A DNA stretch of 64,000 bases from Microcaldota archaeon (GCA_021852055.1 JAJZOD010000002.1:1-64000); one strand, 5' to 3'. Positions 17,196 through 26,094 are shown, numbered from the stretch's first letter. The notes: generated by a model from the sequence alone, not told the origin. Numbers and translations: made by a program.

Positions 17196-17932
17196 AAAAT
17201 AACGGAATACAACTTATAACAAATGGGAAAAGGCTTGATGGAAGAACTGCAAGAGACATGCGTAGCATCAAGATAACTCCGAACGTTGTCAAGAACGCTG
17301 CGGGTTCGGCTTCTATAGAGTGGGGCAACAACAAGATAATAGCTGCTGTGCACGGGCCTACGGAAGCGCTGCCAAGGCATACCGCTAATCCGGATCGTGC
17401 AGTAGTCAAGTGCAGATATATGATGGCGCCATTCTCTTCATCAGAAGAGCACGGCCGTGCCGGCATGAACAGGCGCGCAGTAGAGATATCAAAAGTCACA
17501 GCCGAGGTTTTCGAAAATGTAATACTTCTTGACCAGTTTCCAGGAACCGAGATAAGCATATATGTAGAGGTGCTTCAGAGCGACGGCGGCACACGCGCGG
17601 CAGGCATAACCTGTGCGTCAGTGGCGCTCGCCCTTTCTGGAATACCCATGAAAGATCTGCCATATGCCGTCTCAGTAGGCAAGGTAGGCAATGACCTTAT
17701 ACTAGATCTCGACAAAATCGAGGACAACTACTCAGAGGCAGACATGCCTGTAGCCATACTGCCAAGAACCAATTCTATAGTTTTACTGCAGATGGACGGC
17801 GCCATGACAAAGGAACAGTTTAAGGAAGGTCTGGCTATGGTGATAGAGTCAGGCAAAGAGATATCAAGGATACAAAAGGAAGCGATACGGGCAGCTTACC
17901 AAGAACCTGAGAAGGAAAAAGCACACATGTGA
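17192..17932 (+). CDS. rrp41: Exosome catalytic subunit Rrp41
   Basis: RNase PH-type phosphorolytic subunit that carries the exosome active site. Visible: GKRLDGRTARDMRSIKI, MMAPFSSSEEHGRAG and the catalytic region DKIEDNYSEADMPVAIL. 246 aa, normal. It overlaps the end of rrp4 by four bases and precedes rrp42 by four bases, matching a 1:1 hexameric ring assembly. Confidence 0.96.
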   Translation: MKNNGIQLITNGKRLDGRTARDMRSIKITPNVVKNAAGSASIEWGNNKIIAAVHGPTEALPRHTANPDRAVVKCRYMMAPFSSSEEHGRAGMNRRAVEISKVTAEVFENVILLDQFPGTEISIYVEVLQSDGGTRAAGITCASVALALSGIPMKDLPYAVSVGKVGNDLILDLDKIEDNYSEADMPVAILPRTNSIVLLQMDGAMTKEQFKEGLAMVIESGKEISRIQKEAIRAAYQEPEKEKAHM

Positions 17933-17936
17933 TTTT

Positions 17937-18716
17937 ATGCGAACAATAACAAATGAATTTATGCGGGAGAGGATTGCAGCAGGCATCAGAAACACAAAAA
18001 GAGGCAACATGTCATACAGAAAAGTGATTGTAAACACTGGAAATTTGCCTAATGCGGAGGGTTCTGCAGAAGCAATTATAGGTGACACCAAAGTAATCGC
18101 AGGCATAAAGGTAGATGCTTCAACGCCGATGCCTGATACTCCTGAAGAGGGAAATCTTACGACTTCAGCCGAGCTGTTGCCTATGGCATCTGAAAGCTAT
18201 GATGTAGGTCCTCCTACTCCGGAGAGCGTCGAATTTGCGCGGGTTGTAGACCGAGGAATAAGGCACGGCAATATAATAGATATGTCAAGGTTGTTCATTG
18301 AGGCCGAAAAAGTATGGGGTATATACCTTGATCTGTATGTAATAAATTATGATGGCAACCTGTTTGATGCAGGCACTCTTGCAGCTATGGCTGCTCTCGC
18401 AACTACCAGGATGCCGCGATTTGAAGACGGCAAGGTAATAAGAGACGCCAGCATGAAAAGGATGCAGACAGGCAACATTGTAACATCCTGCACATTTGCA
18501 AAAGTGCTCGATAAGATGCTTCTGGACCCTGACAGCGCTGAAGAAAGCATAGCCAAGGCAAGGGTAACGATAGCCAACGATGGGAATGAACTGCATGCCA
18601 TGCAAAAAGGCATGGGCGGCTCATTCAGTCCTGCTGAGATAAATGAACTGATATCTGCCACTTTCGAAAGCTCAAAAGAGCTGCGAGGCATAATAAAGAA
18701 AAGTATAGGTGATTGA
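17937..18716 (+). CDS. rrp42: Exosome non-catalytic subunit Rrp42
   Basis: RNase PH-fold partner of Rrp41 in the hexameric exosome ring. It has MSYRKVIVNTGNLPNAEGSA and a central LYVINYDGNLFDAGTLAA typical of Rrp42. 259 aa. Its stop directly abuts the TTG start of L37Ae. Confidence 0.95.
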   Translation: MRTITNEFMRERIAAGIRNTKRGNMSYRKVIVNTGNLPNAEGSAEAIIGDTKVIAGIKVDASTPMPDTPEEGNLTTSAELLPMASESYDVGPPTPESVEFARVVDRGIRHGNIIDMSRLFIEAEKVWGIYLDLYVINYDGNLFDAGTLAAMAALATTRMPRFEDGKVIRDASMKRMQTGNIVTSCTFAKVLDKMLLDPDSAEESIAKARVTIANDGNELHAMQKGMGGSFSPAEINELISATFESSKELRGIIKKSIGD

Positions 18717-18950
18717 TTGGCAAACAAGAGCATAAGATATGGAGTAAATCTGCGCAAGCGCGAAATGGCTGTAATAAAGCAGAAGAATTCAAGGTACAAA
18801 TGCGACGTATGCGGCAAGGAGGCTGTAAAAAGGATAAGCGTAGCAATATGGACATGCAAATACTGCGGCTCTACATATGCCGGCGGCGCTTACACAATGA
18901 AAACGCCTGCAGGAGAAACAGTCGCAAGAATACTGGGTAAATCGTCTTAG
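18717..18950 (+). CDS. rpl37ae: Large-subunit ribosomal protein L37Ae (L43e)
   Basis: Zinc-ribbon 50S protein of 77 aa. CDVCGKEAV and WTCKYCG form the four-Cys zinc site, and YAGGAYTMKTPAGETV matches the family. TTG start at 18717, immediately after rrp42. Confidence 0.94.
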   Translation: MANKSIRYGVNLRKREMAVIKQKNSRYKCDVCGKEAVKRISVAIWTCKYCGSTYAGGAYTMKTPAGETVARILGKSS

Positions 18951-18973
18951 TGTTGATAACAAGTGTTGATTAA

Positions 18974-19336
18974 ATGGTAAAGGTAACTTTCTCGCCAATA
19001 AGCGAATTAGTAGTGCATGAAGCAGTAGAAATAAACAAAGATGACCTCTTAAGGGAGAGGGTAACACCTGCCGGCACCATGCCTCTGTACTGGTGCAATG
19101 GCGTGCTGTTCAGTTTCTCTTCGCTTCCTATGACTGATGAGGTCGTCAAGGACTACCTTAAGGGCAGGATTCACTGGCTTGAAGTTCATTTTTCAATAGA
19201 GAACAAGTATGAGGCTGTGCTTCCTTTGAGCGAGGAGGAGTACAAGACAAGCATGAATGTGCGCGTAATAGACACATCAAGGTCTGAGCTTCACAGCCAG
19301 CTTGCAAAATGGCTGAAGTCGCTTTCAAAAAGGTAA
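18974..19336 (+). CDS. Uncharacterised 120-aa protein in the exosome operon
   Basis: Not recognised. It sits between L37Ae and rpoP, where other archaea often have rpoP followed by the KEOPS protein Pcc1 or prefoldin. The middle (VKDYLKGRIHWLEVHFSIEN) and a basic C-terminus suggest a small soluble alpha/beta protein; there is no signal peptide, membrane segment or zinc motif. Short spacing (23 and 4 bases) supports cotranscription and a link to RNA processing or translation. Confidence 0.75.
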   Translation: MVKVTFSPISELVVHEAVEINKDDLLRERVTPAGTMPLYWCNGVLFSFSSLPMTDEVVKDYLKGRIHWLEVHFSIENKYEAVLPLSEEEYKTSMNVRVIDTSRSELHSQLAKWLKSLSKR

Positions 19337-19340
19337 TAAA

Positions 19341-19475
19341 ATGGCTTATGTATGTATGCACTGCGGGAGAGAGGTTAAGACTATAGAGAAAAGCACAGTA
19401 AGGTGCCCTTACTGCGGATACCGCGTCATGGTGAAGAAAAGGTCTTCAATAGCAAAGGAAGTTTCCACAGATTAA
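19341..19475 (+). CDS. rpoP: RNA polymerase subunit P (Rpo12)
   Basis: 44-aa gene too short for the ORF track. It reads MAYVCMHCGREVKTIEKS, then RCPYCGYRVMVKKR, the zinc ribbon of the archaeal Rpo12 family. ATG is four bases after the 120-aa gene; TAA at 19473-19475. It ends the exosome operon and faces the converging PRC-barrel gene. Confidence 0.93.
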   Translation: MAYVCMHCGREVKTIEKSTVRCPYCGYRVMVKKRSSIAKEVSTD

Positions 19476-19533
19476 AAACCAAAATGCGACAGAAATGCGG
19501 CTTGCTGCCTTCATGTCTGTGGGAAAATTCATT

Positions 19534-19773
19534 CTAGTTTATCCCTACGACGACGTTTTCTGTTACTTTTTTAACACGCTTATACGCTACACTGTTCTTT
19601 TGCAAATCCATTCTAGGGTTCGGGCTCCTTATTAGCCGCTCAGCATCGGTAAGCAAAAGATGCGATATGCTTCCATCCTCAAAATTAAGCATTACGCCCT
19701 TTACGTCGCCAAGTATCTTTCCCTCGTTTGATATTACCTTCTTGCCATAAAACTCAGAGATCAGCATTGACAT
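19534..19773 (-). CDS. Small PRC-barrel protein
   Basis: 79 aa forming one PRC-barrel (EFYGKKVISNEGKILGDVKG and a DAERLIRSPNPR segment). Known roles of such small proteins in archaea include RNA processing and, for the CdpB group, cell division with SepF; which applies here cannot be told. It is the last gene of a histone-led operon, 11 bases after the zinc-ribbon gene. Confidence 0.75.
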   Translation of the reverse strand: MSMLISEFYGKKVISNEGKILGDVKGVMLNFEDGSISHLLLTDAERLIRSPNPRMDLQKNSVAYKRVKKVTENVVVGIN

Positions 19774-19784
19774 ACAATCACTTT

Positions 19785-20318
19785 TTATATCCTGTTTATC
19801 TTTTTGGAAGCAAATATTCTTATTATGTACTCATTAAGTGTGTTTATGCCTTTCTCCCTGTCTGCATTAAGTTCAGCAATCTCGCTGTCTGCAAAAAGGC
19901 CGCTGTTTCTCTCCACAAGCTTCGAAAGGTACTCTTTTGTCATGGAATAGAAACGCATGCCACACCTGCCGCATCTAAATATCGGCACCACAGGAACAGC
20001 CTCTAGCGCCCTTGCAGGCGCAAACTCAAGTTCTCGTATAAGCCTAGTTCCGCACTTGCCGCACTCTTTCTCAATAGTTGTTTTCGGCATTTCCTGCATT
20101 TCAGTTATTAAGAAACCCTCTTGCAGTCTCGACATTAAAACATTATTAATGTCTGCACCATTTATATACTGTTGGTCAAGGACACCTACGTTCTTGTCAA
20201 GTTCTGTTACTAGAACCCCCTTGGCCGTCTTCTCAAAAATAAGCGTCAAAGACTGCGTTATCTCAGCCCTGTACCTTCCATCCTTTCCTAAGACCCTCAG
20301 CTTTGCTTCACTTCCCAT
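19785..20318 (-). CDS. Uncharacterised zinc-ribbon protein in histone operon
   Basis: 177 aa, not recognised. Residues 85-130 contain CGKCG and CGRCG separated by about 30 residues, probably one zinc site. The flanking parts are soluble, with a likely helical C-terminus (EIAELNADREKGINTLNEY). It overlaps the histone gene by 11 bases, so the two are translationally coupled; a chromatin or nucleic-acid role is inference. Confidence 0.7.
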   Translation of the reverse strand: MGSEAKLRVLGKDGRYRAEITQSLTLIFEKTAKGVLVTELDKNVGVLDQQYINGADINNVLMSRLQEGFLITEMQEMPKTTIEKECGKCGTRLIRELEFAPARALEAVPVVPIFRCGRCGMRFYSMTKEYLSKLVERNSGLFADSEIAELNADREKGINTLNEYIIRIFASKKINRI

Positions 20319-20559
20319 TAAAATCCTGTTCCTGCATCAAGTACTTGGCTATATCCTTTTTCGTAACTTTTACCCTTCCGTCGGTCCTGGCGTTCTTGAC
20401 TGCAAAGCTCGCCATTTTGTTTGCTTTTTCTTCAAGGATGCGCGCCATCTCCTCTGCACCGTCATCTGTAATGTCAGAGCCGAAGTGTTTTTTTACCATC
20501 GCCTTTACAGAGCTGCTTGGTATGGTTGCCATATTATCAGCACTCAAGATCTTCATCAT
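20308..20559 (-). CDS. Archaeal histone
   Basis: 83-aa histone-fold protein, longer than the usual 66-70 because of a short N-terminal extension and a tail (MQEQDFNGK). Conserved positions include the helix GAEEMARILEEKANKM and RVKVTKKDIAKYL. It would dimerise and wrap DNA. It is first in an operon with the zinc-ribbon and PRC-barrel genes. A GTGAT lies about 18 bases before the ATG. Confidence 0.9.
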   Translation of the reverse strand: MMKILSADNMATIPSSSVKAMVKKHFGSDITDDGAEEMARILEEKANKMASFAVKNARTDGRVKVTKKDIAKYLMQEQDFNGK

Positions 20560-20737
20560 GAATCAGAAGTATGAGCTCATCACTTTATAACTTATACCAA
20601 TTAACCCTTATAAATACTTGGCATATACTGGTTATACTAGACTTCAGGAAAATGTTACATGCCAATCATTCTATTTTATGCGATTCTAGACATCGCGTAA
20701 ACGCCGGCAAATCTGCAACATAACAAGGCATAGTGAT

Positions 20738-21091
20738 ATGGAGTTCCCAACTTTGTCGGGTGCTTTCAAAAGCAATGGTTTTATTGTTTCATATTCATTG
20801 TTGGATAGGCCAAAGCCATCAACAAATGCAAAATAGCAGGCGCAATGAAAAAGGGTCTTGAGCATCTTTTATGATGTTTTAACCGCAGAGCGGAAAGAGA
20901 TCAATTTGTTGAGAGCAGCAAACGTCCATAAAAAACCCAGTCTGTGAGACGTTTTTAAAAAAGTTTCATCAGAAATCGTTTTTCTGCATACAGAGCACGG
21001 ATGAAAATTTGGCAGAAAAGATGACAGGATAGGCACTGCAATAGCTTGCATTGTTGCTTTGCACAACCTTTTCAGAATTGACTATACCTAA
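20738..21091 (+). pseudogene. Decayed ORF with four internal stops
   Basis: An ATG at 20738 directly follows AGTGAT, the start context used by glyA. The frame reads MEFPTLSGAFKSNGFIVSYS onward, is broken by TAG at 20834, TGA at 20846, 20945 and 21002, and ends at TAA 21089. The last part, KFGRKDDRIGTAIACIVALH, looks protein-like rather than random. No family was recognised; a decayed transposase or other accessory gene is possible. The rest of 20560-21170 (histone promoter, trxA promoter) shows no gene. Confidence 0.35.
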
Positions 21092-21170
21092 ATTTTGCCC
21101 CGAAGTCTCTTATTACACAAAGGTATAAATAAACAAAAAACAAAATAGTCAAAATAGATAAGGTGTTGCA

Positions 21171-21485
21171 TTGATAGAAGTCACAGACAAGAATTTTGAA
21201 AGCGAAGTGTTGAAATCCGACAAGCCCGTAGTTATAGATTTCTGGGCTCCATGGTGCGGTCCTTGCCGTTTGCTGTCTCCGATAATAGAGGAGGTGTCAA
21301 AAGAGATGACAAGCAAGGCAAAGTTCTGCAAGATCAACACAGACGAGAATCCGCAAACTGCAGGTAAGTACAACATAATGAGTATACCGACAGTGTTGCT
21401 GTTCAAGGACGGTGAGATTGCCTCTACATCTGTCGGAGCCTTGCCCAAGGAGCAGTTCAAGCGATGGCTTGAAAAGAGCATCTGA
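21171..21485 (+). CDS. trxA: Thioredoxin
   Basis: 104-aa cytoplasmic thiol-disulfide oxidoreductase. The active site is WAPWCGPCR at about 24-32, and the cis-Pro is in MSIPTVLLFKDG. TTG start. It stands alone with an AT-rich upstream region containing GGTATAAATAAAC (21121-21133), a likely TATA box. Confidence 0.95.
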   Translation: MIEVTDKNFESEVLKSDKPVVIDFWAPWCGPCRLLSPIIEEVSKEMTSKAKFCKINTDENPQTAGKYNIMSIPTVLLFKDGEIASTSVGALPKEQFKRWLEKSI

Positions 21486-21566
21486 TCGCCAAATCTTCCG
21501 GGCGCAGGTATTCTATCTGCCTGAAAGGCATATATTTCTTAATAAAGAGATTTACGTATTGATAAA

Positions 21567-22862
21567 ATGGTACTTTCACTGCCACGGGGCACATCCGATT
21601 TCGGTCCAATCGATGCGATAAAGCTTAATGCAATGCGCAGCACCGTAGAGGGAGTTTTTAGGCTGTTTGGTTTTTATCCTATAGAAACGCCAGCAATAGA
21701 GCTGATGGAGGTCCTCAACGCAAAGGCTTATGGCGAAGAGTCAAAGAACGAGATATATGTGCTTGAAGGCAATGAGGAAGGCCTCCGCTACGACTTCACA
21801 GTGCCGCTCTCGCGGTTTATAGCCATGAACAAAGACCTCCAGATGCCATTCAAAAGGTATCAGATAGGCAACATATGGCGCAAAGACGAGCCGCAGAAGA
21901 TGCGCCACAGAGAGTTCATGCAAGCCGATATAGACATAATAGGCAGTGCAGAAGTCGCAAGCGATGCAGAAGTGATAGCTGCGGCGTCGATGGCTATAGA
22001 GCGCCTCGGACTCCATACATACAACCTGTTCTTAAACAGCCGCGTATTCCTTGATGCAATACTTGACATGTTTAACATACCTGCAGATAAGCACAGCGCC
22101 GTAATGCGGTGCATAGACAAAATCGAGAAACTCGGCGTTGATGAAATATCATCGCAGATACAAAAGGAAGGCATAGATGTATTCAATGCCAAAGGGCTCC
22201 TCGATTTTATCACAAAGAAGTATGAAAGCAATACAACGCTACTCATGGCTTTGGAAGCAGCAGTTCCAAAAGCCAAGGACGAGATAAAGCGCATGACAGA
22301 GCTTCTGGCCCTGCTGGAGAAGTTTGGCATAAGCGGTGCTGTCTCTATAGATTTGTCTCTTGCGCGCGGCCTTGAATATTATACTGGCGCGGTATGGGAA
22401 CTTGTTGCGTTCTCGCAAGGCAAACGCCTGCCAACTCTTGCCTCTGGAGGCAGGTACGACAAGCTCATAGGGCTATATCTAAAAAAGGATGTGCCTGCAG
22501 TCGGGTTTTCCATAGGCATAACGCGCGTGTTCGATTTCCTTAAGGAGGGTTCATCTGCAAGAACGTATGCCACAGTTTACATAGCCTCAATAAAAAAGGA
22601 GAATCTTGAGTATGCCATAATGGTGGCAACATCGCTGCGTTCCTCAGGGATAGCCACTGACATGAACATAACAGAGCGCAGCATATCAAAGCAGATGGAG
22701 TATGCAAATGCGCTTAAAATCCCCTTTGTAATAGTGCTTGGAAACATAGAGCGCCAGTCAAACAAGGTGAAGCTGCGCAACATGCAGAACGGCGAAGAGA
22801 AGATGATGAGTGTTGAAGAGTGCATAAGCGAGCTTAAAAGCAAAAACGATGTGATGAAATGA
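21567..22862 (+). CDS. hisS: Histidyl-tRNA synthetase
   Basis: Class II aminoacyl-tRNA synthetase charging tRNA-His. Motif 1 region LPRGTSDFGP, motif 2 around RYQIGNIWRKDEPQ, the histidine motifs ARGLEYYTG and ASGGRYDKLIG, and a C-terminal anticodon-binding domain from about 335. 431 aa, normal. Overlaps the downstream gene by four bases. Confidence 0.96.
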   Translation: MVLSLPRGTSDFGPIDAIKLNAMRSTVEGVFRLFGFYPIETPAIELMEVLNAKAYGEESKNEIYVLEGNEEGLRYDFTVPLSRFIAMNKDLQMPFKRYQIGNIWRKDEPQKMRHREFMQADIDIIGSAEVASDAEVIAAASMAIERLGLHTYNLFLNSRVFLDAILDMFNIPADKHSAVMRCIDKIEKLGVDEISSQIQKEGIDVFNAKGLLDFITKKYESNTTLLMALEAAVPKAKDEIKRMTELLALLEKFGISGAVSIDLSLARGLEYYTGAVWELVAFSQGKRLPTLASGGRYDKLIGLYLKKDVPAVGFSIGITRVFDFLKEGSSARTYATVYIASIKKENLEYAIMVATSLRSSGIATDMNITERSISKQMEYANALKIPFVIVLGNIERQSNKVKLRNMQNGEEKMMSVEECISELKSKNDVMK

Positions 22863-23377
22863 GCAAATCAGAAGTAGATGAAATTACAGAGAAGACAGTT
22901 GCCAAGGGAGGGGTTCTTACAAGGCTTTATTTCGACATGCAAAGCGAAAACCCCGAAGAGCTGCAGCCCCTTATGACCGATCTCATTAACAACCGGCTGC
23001 TAAAATCTACAGGTGTTGTATACTGCACCGGTGCAATCGACGAGCCCATAAAGCTTGCGAACGAAAACATATACTCTACAAGCGCAATAGTCACCGCTCT
23101 TTTCAATGACATAGGCTCACTAATCAACGTTACCTTCAATTTTGCGCCTGCTGGCGTTGAAGTTCTAAAGCCTACAGGAGACTTTCATATAAAGCATGGC
23201 GATCTCCAGTCTTTGTTGCTTGATCTGTCGAACATATCCATAAACTACTCAAAGTACATACTGGAGAAGGTTTTGAGCAAAGAGGAGTTGGAGAAGGTAA
23301 ATCGCGATATGGCACTGCGCAAGGAACTCGGCAAGAAGTTGATTGAGAAAAAAGGCGGTGCAGAGACCGGCAAATGA
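22859..23377 (+). CDS. Uncharacterised 172-aa protein coupled to hisS
   Basis: Not recognised. It shares an ATGA overlap with hisS, so translation is probably coupled. The sequence is soluble, with a mixed alpha/beta core (GVVYCTGAIDEP, FAPAGVEVLKPTGDFHIKHG) and a basic helical C-terminus (KEELEKVNRDMALRKELGKK). No catalytic motif is evident. Confidence 0.75.
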   Translation: MSKSEVDEITEKTVAKGGVLTRLYFDMQSENPEELQPLMTDLINNRLLKSTGVVYCTGAIDEPIKLANENIYSTSAIVTALFNDIGSLINVTFNFAPAGVEVLKPTGDFHIKHGDLQSLLLDLSNISINYSKYILEKVLSKEELEKVNRDMALRKELGKKLIEKKGGAETGK

Positions 23378-23393
23378 TGCACCCATCGCTTAC

Positions 23394-23466
23394 GCGCCAG
23401 TTGTCTAGCCTGGTAGGATTCGAGCTTCCCAAGCTCGCAGCCCGGGTTCAAATCCCGGCTGGCGCA
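23394..23466 (+). tRNA. tRNA-Gly (CCC)
   Basis: 73-nt cloverleaf: acceptor GCGCCAG/CTGGCGC with discriminator A, anticodon stem CGAGC/GCTCG around loop TTCCCAA (anticodon CCC), T-arm CCGGG-TTCAAAT-CCCGG. No intron and no encoded CCA. It reads glycine codon GGG. Confidence 0.95.
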
Positions 23467-23603
23467 TATACTCACTCAAGTTTGTTGCATCAGCATTGTG
23501 TAACTCCTAATGCAAGCGGATCGTGGGCGTGAATCCCATACACTTTAGCTGTGAGATGATGTCAACATATACGGCATGCAGCCGCATAAGCGCAGGTCTG
23601 GCT

Positions 23604-24719
23604 TCAGCTATTTGTTTTCATCAAGAACTTCTGGATGTCAACTCTCTCCTTTTTCTTCCTGTGCTCTTCTAGGAATTTGTTTACTGTATCGGCGAAATGC
23701 TTCTTGTGCTCTCCGGCGAGCATTGTTCCCTTTCTCTCGGCTTCGAATATCTTTTCCAACTTCTTGTCGTCAGGCTCGAAGAAGAACCTGTAGTACTGGC
23801 ACACTGCGCACTTGTCAGGGTCTCCTCCGTACTTCCTCTGCAGCTCAGCTGTCGCCTGCTGTCCTGTTAGCGCCATATTGGCTTTTCTCTCAACTGTCTT
23901 CCTGTCATCGTTGAGGTATATGGTGTTATCGGGGTCGCTTGCAGACATCTTCTGCTGCCCTTTGAGCCCTGGCATGAATATATTCTCAAGAGATGCGGGT
24001 TTATAATAGCCGAGCTTTTCTACTACATCTCTTGCTATCCTGAAGTGCACGTCCTGATCGACGCCCATCGGTATAACGCATGGCACATTTTTGTTGTCTT
24101 CAACTGATTTTATGAATGAGCCGACAGTCTGCATGCTTGTATAAAATATGGCTCCTATGTTTGTTTCATTAGTGAAGCCGAATGCGTCTTTTATAGTGGA
24201 GAATGTTATGTGCCTGGCAACGCGCACAGCCTGCCTATACATAAAATTTGCGTTCTCTATGTCAAAGAAAAACCTGGTTTTTTCAGGTTTGAACCCAAGT
24301 GCAGCTATGTTTCGCACGTCGTCCATTGCAAGTTCACGCAGCTCCTCAAGGCTCTTGTTTTTTCTTACCAGAAACTTCTCTTCGTAAGGCACCTGCACGT
24401 ATACGTCAGCGTCGAACCTGTCCTGCAGCCATTTTGCAAGCGTGAATGGGAGCAGGTGTGCTATATGCATCGAACCAGAAGGCGCTATGCCAGTGTAAAC
24501 ATAAAATTTCTCACCATGCTCATACTTGTCAAGTAGCCACTGCATGTCCCTGTGCGCAAAATATATGCCCCTGCTTATAAGAAAGTTAGGCTCTCCTGCC
24601 AGCCTGAAAATGCGCTCGCGAAGCTTGTCATCTATGTGGCTTATCCCAAACCTCTTGGCAAGCTTATTATAATCTACATCACCGCTTACTTCATAAGGCG
24701 TGACCTCAAAATTCTCCAT
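23604..24719 (-). CDS. trpS: Tryptophanyl-tRNA synthetase
   Basis: Class I synthetase charging tRNA-Trp. The HIGH-like motif is APSGSMHIAH and the KMSKS-like motif is QQKMSASDPD; RFFFDIENANFMYR and the Cys-bearing CAVCQYYRFFFEPDDKK match the archaeal/eukaryotic subgroup. 371 aa. A TATA-like TTTATAAATAAA lies upstream near 24748-24760. Confidence 0.95.
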   Translation of the reverse strand: MENFEVTPYEVSGDVDYNKLAKRFGISHIDDKLRERIFRLAGEPNFLISRGIYFAHRDMQWLLDKYEHGEKFYVYTGIAPSGSMHIAHLLPFTLAKWLQDRFDADVYVQVPYEEKFLVRKNKSLEELRELAMDDVRNIAALGFKPEKTRFFFDIENANFMYRQAVRVARHITFSTIKDAFGFTNETNIGAIFYTSMQTVGSFIKSVEDNKNVPCVIPMGVDQDVHFRIARDVVEKLGYYKPASLENIFMPGLKGQQKMSASDPDNTIYLNDDRKTVERKANMALTGQQATAELQRKYGGDPDKCAVCQYYRFFFEPDDKKLEKIFEAERKGTMLAGEHKKHFADTVNKFLEEHRKKKERVDIQKFLMKTNS

Positions 24720-24855
24720 TAAACCAATGCATTATCTCTATCACAATTTATTTATAAACTTCCTCATAGCACAGGTCCGGATATGGAGGTAATCTAAATT
24801 TATGCCATCTCGTCAATGCAGTCCAAGCCTAAGCCACACGCCGCATAAAAAGCCG

Positions 24856-25506
24856 CTACTTCCTACGCATCTCATTTTTTACGGCATCGATTTTCTCATC
24901 AACATCCCTCTTAATCTCAATAAGTTTCCGGTACTCAATTGTGTGTATCAGCCCGTTTATTACTGCAGAGCCAGCAATGGCCGTGATTATAACGCCCAAA
25001 CGCTTAACATCTACGTCATTCTTCTCCAGTGCCTTACTGAATAAAGGCAGCTGGTCGGTAATGGCTGATGGTATTGATACAGCCATTACGAACATGCACG
25101 GATACAATACATGGGTTCTAAAACGCTTCCACTCTGCCTTCAGTATCTTCCACTCCTGTACAGTTCCTGAGCAAATCTTCCCCTCTAAAACTGCAGCCCT
25201 GCTTTCTGCATCAGAGATGCCTGTTTTTACAGTGCAGGTGCTTTTGCAATAATTACTGTCTATCTCACGGGCGCGGGTTTTTGCGTATTCAAGCTGCCTG
25301 GCAAGCCTTATATTAAAGCCATCAACTGCTCCTGCTTCTGCAGAGTCAACAGCTCTAAGATAATATGCGTTCGGCATCAAAGCCATGCTGCCCCCTGCTT
25401 CAGAACCGTCGCGAAAACAGCCCAGACTTGCCGCATTCTTTCCAGAGCGCAGGCCGCCTTCTTCTCCCCTATGCCTTAGCTTCCTTGCTCCCATTACACC
25501 ACCCAT
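24856..25506 (-). CDS. Hypothetical membrane protein with C-terminal coiled-coil
   Basis: 216 aa, not recognised. Two likely membrane segments (VLYPCMFVMAVSIPSAI and LGVIITAIAGSAVINGLI) lie in the C-terminal half, followed by a charged helix (KLIEIKRDVDEKIDAVKNEM). TATATAT sits about 22 bases before the ATG, which supports a leaderless start at 25506, although internal Met codons are possible. It shares a short divergent promoter region with rpoH. Confidence 0.6.
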   Translation of the reverse strand: MGGVMGARKLRHRGEEGGLRSGKNAASLGCFRDGSEAGGSMALMPNAYYLRAVDSAEAGAVDGFNIRLARQLEYAKTRAREIDSNYCKSTCTVKTGISDAESRAAVLEGKICSGTVQEWKILKAEWKRFRTHVLYPCMFVMAVSIPSAITDQLPLFSKALEKNDVDVKRLGVIITAIAGSAVINGLIHTIEYRKLIEIKRDVDEKIDAVKNEMRRK

Positions 25507-25669
25507 TCCCTATTAAAATGCGTGATATATACCCTTTCCGCTAAACTTCCACTACTCACACATTTGCAATATATATAAATGCTTTTCTGTTCAAATACAT
25601 CCATGCTTGGCTTAAAAGTTAGAGTTAGCGACTGCTTTTTATCGCATAGCAAATTATGCAAGTGATTGA

Positions 25670-25900
25670 TTGCCAGAGAAAACTTCAAATGAAAGCATCC
25701 CGGTGCATATACTGTTAGATGCAAAAGAGGCAAAGGAGGTCTTGTCAAAATTACAGCTTAAGCATGAGAACCTGCCAAAGATATTAAGTACAGATCCCCA
25801 GGCTGTGAGCATAGGTGCCAAGCCAGGCGATGTAATAAAAGTAAAAAGGCATGACTACGGCAGTGAATATCTTTACTACAGGTCAGTTATTGAAGGATGA
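25670..25900 (+). CDS. rpoH: RNA polymerase subunit H (Rpo5)
   Basis: 76 aa, equal to the C-terminal domain of eukaryotic RPB5. VSIGAKPGDVIKVKRHDYGS and YLYYRSVIEG are family hallmarks. TTG start after GTGAT. It leads the RNA polymerase cluster but is separated from rpoB2 by 194 bases with a TATA box, so rpoB2 has its own promoter. Confidence 0.93.
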   Translation: MPEKTSNESIPVHILLDAKEAKEVLSKLQLKHENLPKILSTDPQAVSIGAKPGDVIKVKRHDYGSEYLYYRSVIEG

Positions 25901-26048
25901 GATGCTGCAGCATCAAATGTTAGACATGCAATGCGTTCAATGCAGCAAATTTTAAATAACAGGTTTTGAATAAAAGTCCGATTAAAAAGGAAAGAACGAA
26001 AATACAAGAATGGCACCAAATGCCATGATTATGCTTCAAATCGGCAAG

Positions 26049-26091
26049 CTTATAAAAAGCAGCTGCCGGAAACAGGCGCAAGCCTGGTGAT
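26049..26091 (+). promoter_or_regulatory. rpoB2 promoter and ribosome binding site
   Basis: CTTATAAAAAG at 26049-26059 is a good archaeal TATA box; a start about 25 bp on would give a leader of some 15-20 bases holding GGTGAT (26086-26091), four bases before the ATG. Confidence 0.6.
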
Positions 26092-26094
26092 ATA

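Noticed and set aside
20670-20720. Possible third IS200/IS605 end (TTTTATGCGATTC, GTAAACGCCGG)
   Set aside because: Similarity to the two good copies is short and gapped; could be chance.
20869-21066. 65-aa minus-strand ORF with CSVC
   Set aside because: No family or start signal; the plus-strand decayed frame explains the region better.
25494-25748. 84-aa minus-strand ORF
   Set aside because: Overlaps the rpoH start and the shared promoter region; no motif.
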